Origin: JBCDIQ01 sp039024295
GTDB lineage: Bacteria > Bacteroidota > Bacteroidia > J057
Assembly: GCA_039024295.1 (NCBI GenBank)
Contig: JBCDIQ010000202.1
Location: forward strand, 1-10,319
Length of the DNA: 10,319 nucleotides
Reading direction: 5' to 3'
Positions 7,029 to 10,319 of the stretch are shown here, piece after piece. Each line of letters opens with the position of its first letter. The first letter of the stretch is position 1. Both the position numbers and the translations under genes were made by a program. A model generated the notes under the pieces. That model worked only from the letters and a program-made list of their open reading frames with translations. It was not told where the DNA came from and made no database searches.

Positions 7029-7094
7029 CCTGTAGCTTTATTTCCCCAACTTCAGGTAGTTCTATTATCTTTTGTGTTTACGGGAAGCTACAGG
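7029..7094. repeat. long-range inverted repeat upstream of the redoxin gene
   Basis: CCTGTAGCTT (7029-7038) and AAGCTACAGG (7085-7094) are perfect 10-bp inverted copies separated by 46 bp; inside, CCC and GGG next to the arms could add three pairs. The enclosed sequence contains TATCTTTTG, close to the Bacteroidetes -7 box but with one extra base. The structure could be a 5' leader fold, a pair of regulator sites, or a short mobile-element remnant. Confidence 0.4.
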
Positions 7095-7200
7095 TACCTT
7101 GTTAGGGCTTAAATCTCTTCTGGCAATATTGAAGTAAGGTAAATTCGGCTCAAAGGATAATTTCAAGTAACAGCATTATTCTAACTAACACTTCCCATCC

Positions 7201-7797
7201 ATGAATAAAATAATCCTACTCTCGACCTGGTTGTTTATCTCGTCATTGCATCCCTCAGCGATTGAACGAAAATTTCCCGACTTTCAGCAAACCACCCTGG
7301 ACGGTATAGGTATCAATCAGGAAAAATTAAAAGGAAAAGATTCCTTTGTTGCAATTGGTTTTCTTGGATGCGGGGCACATATGTTTTTGCTCAAAGACCT
7401 CGAAACCTTCGCAGATTCATTGGATACCACCCACCAGCAGATCGTGGTTTTTTTGGAAAATACGCCCGATCAAGTGGAAGCATTTTTTCAAGAAGAAAAA
7501 AATATGTGGTCTGATTTTAGAAAACAATACAAAATTAAGTCCGCCCCCTATCTGATAGTTCCGGATTGTGAAGAAGAAACCTTAGAAACAAAAGATGGAA
7601 TCACCTATGTTGGAAGACAATGTCGCAAGCTGTCCAAGAAACTGCGGACAAAATCCTCCCCAACATTTTATCACGTAAATGCAGAGGGGAGAATCGTTCA
7701 AAGCTCAAAAGGATATTGGGCACTGCTGCCTAAGCAGGAAAGGCTAAAAAAGCTGAATGATTTTCTGGCAGGAATTCCAGGAGGGAGTGCTCCCTAA
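7201..7797 (+). CDS. exported thioredoxin-fold (redoxin-like) protein with CGAH in place of CxxC
   Basis: A 198-residue protein with an N-terminal hydrophobic segment (IILLSTWLFISSL, residues 4-16), probably a signal peptide to the periplasm. The start of a redoxin-type fold is visible: FPDFQQTTLDG (25-35), a strand FVAIGFLGCGAH (49-60) at the usual active-site position, then a helix and strand QIVVFLENTP. A cis-Pro-like loop KSSPTFYHVNAEGRIV (151-166) matches the STPTFFLID-GRIV region of TlpA/AhpC-TSA proteins. Only one cysteine (Cys57) sits at the active site; the second position of CxxC is His60. Two further cysteines, Cys123 and Cys141, lie in an insertion of about 40 residues before the cis-Pro. 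It may be a one-cysteine peroxidase or reductase, or a non-catalytic member. It is divergent from the T9SS gene and 194 bp before the GH97 gene; no functional link is evident. The ATG has no Shine-Dalgarno sequence. Confidence 0.75.
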   Translation: MNKIILLSTWLFISSLHPSAIERKFPDFQQTTLDGIGINQEKLKGKDSFVAIGFLGCGAHMFLLKDLETFADSLDTTHQQIVVFLENTPDQVEAFFQEEKNMWSDFRKQYKIKSAPYLIVPDCEEETLETKDGITYVGRQCRKLSKKLRTKSSPTFYHVNAEGRIVQSSKGYWALLPKQERLKKLNDFLAGIPGGSAP

Positions 7798-7830
7798 AAC
7801 TGAAATATACGAATTCGAGGGGTGGGGCTA

Positions 7831-7867
7831 GTGAATAAATCCTACTGGAGCCCTTGGCTCCATTCAC
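7831..7867 (+). terminator. two-part hairpin after the redoxin gene (terminator candidate)
   Basis: GGAGCC-CTT-GGCTCC (7847-7861) is a perfect stem with a 3-nt loop, extendable by one T-A pair. Outside it GTGAAT (7831-7836) can pair with ATTCAC (7862-7867), leaving a 10-nt one-sided bulge. It begins 33 nt after the redoxin stop and is followed by a pyrimidine-rich CCCTTTTCTC stretch, not a clean T-run. It probably ends redoxin transcription, but the weak T-tract leaves doubt. Confidence 0.4.
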
Positions 7868-7991
7868 CAATTCCCTTTTCTCATGGGGTCAGTGATTGTG
7901 GAAATTCAACGTGATTTCAACCAATCGCTGGCCAATTCGCCATTTATTGTATTTTTTTGTTGATTACCATTCCATTTTAACCACGCCACCT

Positions 7992-10061
7992 ATGCAAAGA
8001 TATATGTTGCTCATATTCATCATGAGCGCTCTTACCCATGTAAGTTTTAGCCAGTCCCTCACCGTCACCTCTCCGGACGGAGAACTGGAAACCGTGTTCA
8101 GCCTTACTTCCTCCGGAATTCCCACCTATCAGGTTACCTATTCAGGCAAGCCTGTCATTGATCCCTCCGAGCTTGGGTTCAGCTTTCGAGACCAGCTTCC
8201 CATGCGCGGAGGATGGGAGATTTTGCGCCACTCCCGTCAGAGTGTTGATGAGACCTATGAACTGCCTTGGGGAGAACAACGAACTGTTCATAGCAACTAT
8301 CAGGAATTGACGATTTTCCTGCAAGAAATACAATCTCCTAAAAGACTCATGAACCTCAGTTTTCGGGTGTTTAATGATGGCCTTGGCTTTCGGTATGAAT
8401 TTCCCAGACAAGAAGGCTGGACCGAGGCTGTCATCATGGATGAAAATACCCAGTTTCAGTTAACAGGAGACCACATGTGCTGGTGGATTCCCGGAGATTG
8501 GGACATTTATGAGCACCTGTACAAAACCACTAAATTTTCAGAAATTGATGCAATTGCGATGAGGGGCCATCCCAACCTCGCACAGAGCACCATTCCCGAA
8601 AATGCGGTGAATACGCCTGTTACCATGAGAACAGATAATGGGCTTTACCTCAGTTTTCATGAGGCCAACCTGACAGATTATGCGGGCATGACCCTGAAGG
8701 CAGGGAGAAAGGATTTATTGATGCAGAGTGAATTAGTGGGGTCAAGCCTTCGCGGCTACAAAGCTAAGCGAAGCCTGCCATTCAATACGCCTTGGCGTAC
8801 CATCCAGATCGCCACACGGGCAGGCGATCTGATTGAATCCAACCTGATCATTAACCTGAACGAACCCAATAAACTGGGAGATGTATCCTGGTTCAAGCCG
8901 ACCAAGTACACGGGAATTTGGTGGGATATGCACCTGGACCGCAGAACCTGGAGCCTTGCAAGTGGCCGACATGGTGCCACTACTGAATATGCCAAAAAGC
9001 TCATTGATTTTTCTGCAGATAACGGCATAAACGCCATGCTGGTGGAAGGTTGGAATACCGGCTGGGAGCGCTGGATTGGCTTTGAAGACCGAGAAGGGGT
9101 GTTCGATTTTGTAACTCCCTATGAAGACTACGACTTGGAAGAAGTAGTGCGATATGGAAAATCAAAAGGGGTTGATTTGATTATGCATCACGAAACCTCA
9201 GCAGCACCACGTACTTACACCCAACAACTGGATACGGCTTACAAATTAATGGACCGACTGGGTATTCGTGCAGTCAAAACCGGTTATGTCGGAAAGATTA
9301 TTCCAGCTGGTGAGTACCACCATGGCCAATGGATGGTCAATCACTATCGCCAGGTGCTCGAGACCGCAGCGAAGTACAACATCGCCATTAATGCACACGA
9401 ACCCATTAAGGGAACAGGCATTCGTAGAACGTATCCCAATGCCATCTCACGGGAAGGACTGCGTGGCCAGGAATTCAACGCCTGGGCTTCAGACGGTGGT
9501 AACCCCGCCGAGCACCTGAGCATTGTGGCATTCACTCGAATGCTAGCAGGACCGATTGACTATACCCCTGGGATTTTTAACATCAAATTAACTCCTTACA
9601 AGGATAATAATCAGGTAAACACCACCCTGGCTCAACAACTGGCCTTGTATGTGGTCATTTACAGCCCTATCCAGATGGCTCCAGACCTGATGGAACATTA
9701 TGAAGGACAAGCAGGCATGCAGTTTATTCGTGACGTGGGGGTAGATTGGGAACAAAGTAAGGTCCTCAATGGAGAACCGGGAGACTTCGTGACCATTGCC
9801 CGCGAGGAGAAAGAAACGGGGAATTGGTTTATTGGGAGCATTACCGATGAAAACTCAAGAGAAGTGGTAGTGAACCTGGATTTTCTCGAAGAAGGGGTAA
9901 AGTACCAGGCGGTTATTTATCAGGATGGGCCAGATGCCCATTGGGACAAAAACCCCACCTCCCTGAAAGTTAGCAAAGCGAAGGTTAAAAAGGGAAGCAT
10001 ACTCACCTTGCCGCTTGCACCAGGGGGAGGGGCTGCAATCAGCCTGATGCCTAAGAAATAA
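7992..10061 (+). CDS. glycoside hydrolase family 97, SusB-like inverting group (probable alpha-glucosidase)
   Basis: A 689-residue exported enzyme expected to hydrolyse alpha-glucosidic bonds in starch-like oligosaccharides, probably periplasmic. The chosen ATG gives a signal peptide MQRYMLLIFIMSALTHVSFSQS; an in-frame ATG 32 codons upstream would put a charged extension before it and is rejected. Layout: N-terminal beta-sandwich (about 25-295, with FHEANLTDY at 222-230), a (beta/alpha)8 barrel starting near YTGIWWDMH (306-314), and a C-terminal beta domain. Key glutamates are E401 (HHETS), E470 (AHEP), E488 and E494 (REGLRGQE). Their spacing of 69, 18 and 6 equals that of SusB E439, E508, E526 and E532 (bases, Ca ligands and acid, from memory of the SusB work). 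The nucleophile Asp of retaining GH97 members is Gly431 in VKTGYVG, as in the inverting group. No SusC/SusD partner is in the window, so substrate is inferred only. Confidence 0.93.
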   Translation: MQRYMLLIFIMSALTHVSFSQSLTVTSPDGELETVFSLTSSGIPTYQVTYSGKPVIDPSELGFSFRDQLPMRGGWEILRHSRQSVDETYELPWGEQRTVHSNYQELTIFLQEIQSPKRLMNLSFRVFNDGLGFRYEFPRQEGWTEAVIMDENTQFQLTGDHMCWWIPGDWDIYEHLYKTTKFSEIDAIAMRGHPNLAQSTIPENAVNTPVTMRTDNGLYLSFHEANLTDYAGMTLKAGRKDLLMQSELVGSSLRGYKAKRSLPFNTPWRTIQIATRAGDLIESNLIINLNEPNKLGDVSWFKPTKYTGIWWDMHLDRRTWSLASGRHGATTEYAKKLIDFSADNGINAMLVEGWNTGWERWIGFEDREGVFDFVTPYEDYDLEEVVRYGKSKGVDLIMHHETSAAPRTYTQQLDTAYKLMDRLGIRAVKTGYVGKIIPAGEYHHGQWMVNHYRQVLETAAKYNIAINAHEPIKGTGIRRTYPNAISREGLRGQEFNAWASDGGNPAEHLSIVAFTRMLAGPIDYTPGIFNIKLTPYKDNNQVNTTLAQQLALYVVIYSPIQMAPDLMEHYEGQAGMQFIRDVGVDWEQSKVLNGEPGDFVTIAREEKETGNWFIGSITDENSREVVVNLDFLEEGVKYQAVIYQDGPDAHWDKNPTSLKVSKAKVKKGSILTLPLAPGGGAAISLMPKK

Positions 10062-10201
10062 GGTATATTGAGAGCGAAATAGTCGCTGTCATGTCGCTTG
10101 AATACATCGCTGATGCTTTACGGACCTCTCAACTCTGTTTAAGGTGACAAAACAGGCGTTTAGCCCATAAGCAGACTCACGTCTTTCCATTCCATCAGCT
10201 C

Positions 10202-10252
10202 TGTCACTTCGAGTAAGTATACCGCTGGGGCGCTACTGTTGTGGAAATGACA
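10202..10252. repeat. degenerate TGTCATTTC-type inverted repeat
   Basis: TGTCACTTC (10202-10210) and GAAATGACA (10244-10252) are inverted copies with one mismatch, with AGTA/TACT (10212-10215/10234-10237) pairing further in. Short intergenic elements bounded by TGTCATTTC...GAAATGACA are frequent in Bacteroidota genomes, and this looks like a decayed copy. It lies downstream of the GH97 gene, and its right arm overlaps the possible start of the next ORF. Confidence 0.4.
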
Positions 10253-10319
10253 AGGAGGGAGCAGTGCAGTAAGAGAAGGTTTTTATCTTTTGTGCTGATT
10301 TCTGGACTTGTATTTTGGA
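10247..10319 (+). CDS. possible start of an exported protein (runs off right edge)
   Basis: An ATG at 10247 opens a frame that stays open for 24 codons to the window end. The translation has basic residues (TRREQCSKRR) followed by a hydrophobic run FLSFVLISGLVFW, the pattern of a signal peptide or membrane anchor. No further sequence is available to identify it. The start overlaps the right arm of a degenerate repeat, and so short an open frame may be chance. There is no informative homology. Confidence 0.25.
   Translation, partial: MTRREQCSKRRFLSFVLISGLVFW

Noticed and set aside
7896..7991. Upstream ATG extending the GH97 protein by 32 residues
   Set aside because: The extension would place charged and aromatic residues before a clear signal peptide; starting at 7992 gives a normal exported GH97 N-terminus.
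10073..10087. AGCGA/TCGCT hairpin after the GH97 stop as a terminator
   Set aside because: The stem is only 5 bp with no following T-run; further tCGCT copies nearby suggest a chance pairing.
10087..10150. Short ORF of 18 codons starting at the ATG near 10091
   Set aside because: Too short, no motif, no upstream signal, and not associated with a regulatory structure as the trp leader is.
10286..10294. TATCTTTTG as a promoter, also seen upstream of the redoxin gene inside 7029-7094
   Set aside because: It has one extra base relative to TAnnTTTG and neither copy has a clear -33 TTTG at the right spacing; here it would also lie within the candidate coding frame.
10206..10319. Minus-strand frame open from the right edge for about 37 codons, possible 3' end of a convergent gene
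   Set aside because: The translation has no recognisable composition or motif and overlaps the repeat and the plus-strand signal-peptide-like frame; evidence is insufficient without more sequence.

Overview
The window looks like a chromosomal segment of a member of the Bacteroidota, probably a Cytophagia- or Saprospiria-like free-living heterotroph. The evidence is a large secreted protein with a type IX secretion (T9SS) C-terminal sorting domain, a glycoside hydrolase family 97 enzyme (a family concentrated in this phylum), a promoter of the Bacteroidetes TAnnTTTG type, and starts without obvious Shine-Dalgarno sequences. Genus cannot be read from the sequence.

Left part (1-2934, minus strand): the beginning of a tryptophan operon, in transcription order promoter, leader peptide, attenuator, trpE, trpG, trpD. 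trpD runs off the left edge; later trp genes would be expected beyond it. TrpE and TrpG form anthranilate synthase and TrpD performs the next step. The 5' leader is the most informative part of the window. A 15-codon ORF with three consecutive Trp codons is followed by three mutually exclusive RNA pairings, ending in a perfect 12-bp stem with a U-run just before trpE. This is the layout of ribosome-mediated transcription attenuation. TrpE also carries the LLESS motif linked to feedback inhibition by tryptophan, so the pathway appears controlled at two levels.

Middle (3007-6876, minus strand): one 1289-residue secreted modular protein. It has a signal peptide, an N-terminal SHAMGADI-type region, cadherin/PKD-like modules, a tandemly duplicated unit in which an about 190-residue module splits a PKD-like domain, a fibronectin-III-like module and a T9SS tail. 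It is probably a surface or adhesin-like protein of unknown function.

Right part (plus strand): a 324-bp divergent intergenic region with a perfect palindrome and a long-range inverted repeat, then an exported thioredoxin-fold protein whose CxxC is CGAH, then a GH97 enzyme with the residue signature of the inverting (SusB-like) alpha-glucosidase group. No susC/susD-like genes are in the window. The last 258 bp hold a degenerate inverted repeat and perhaps the first codons of another exported protein.
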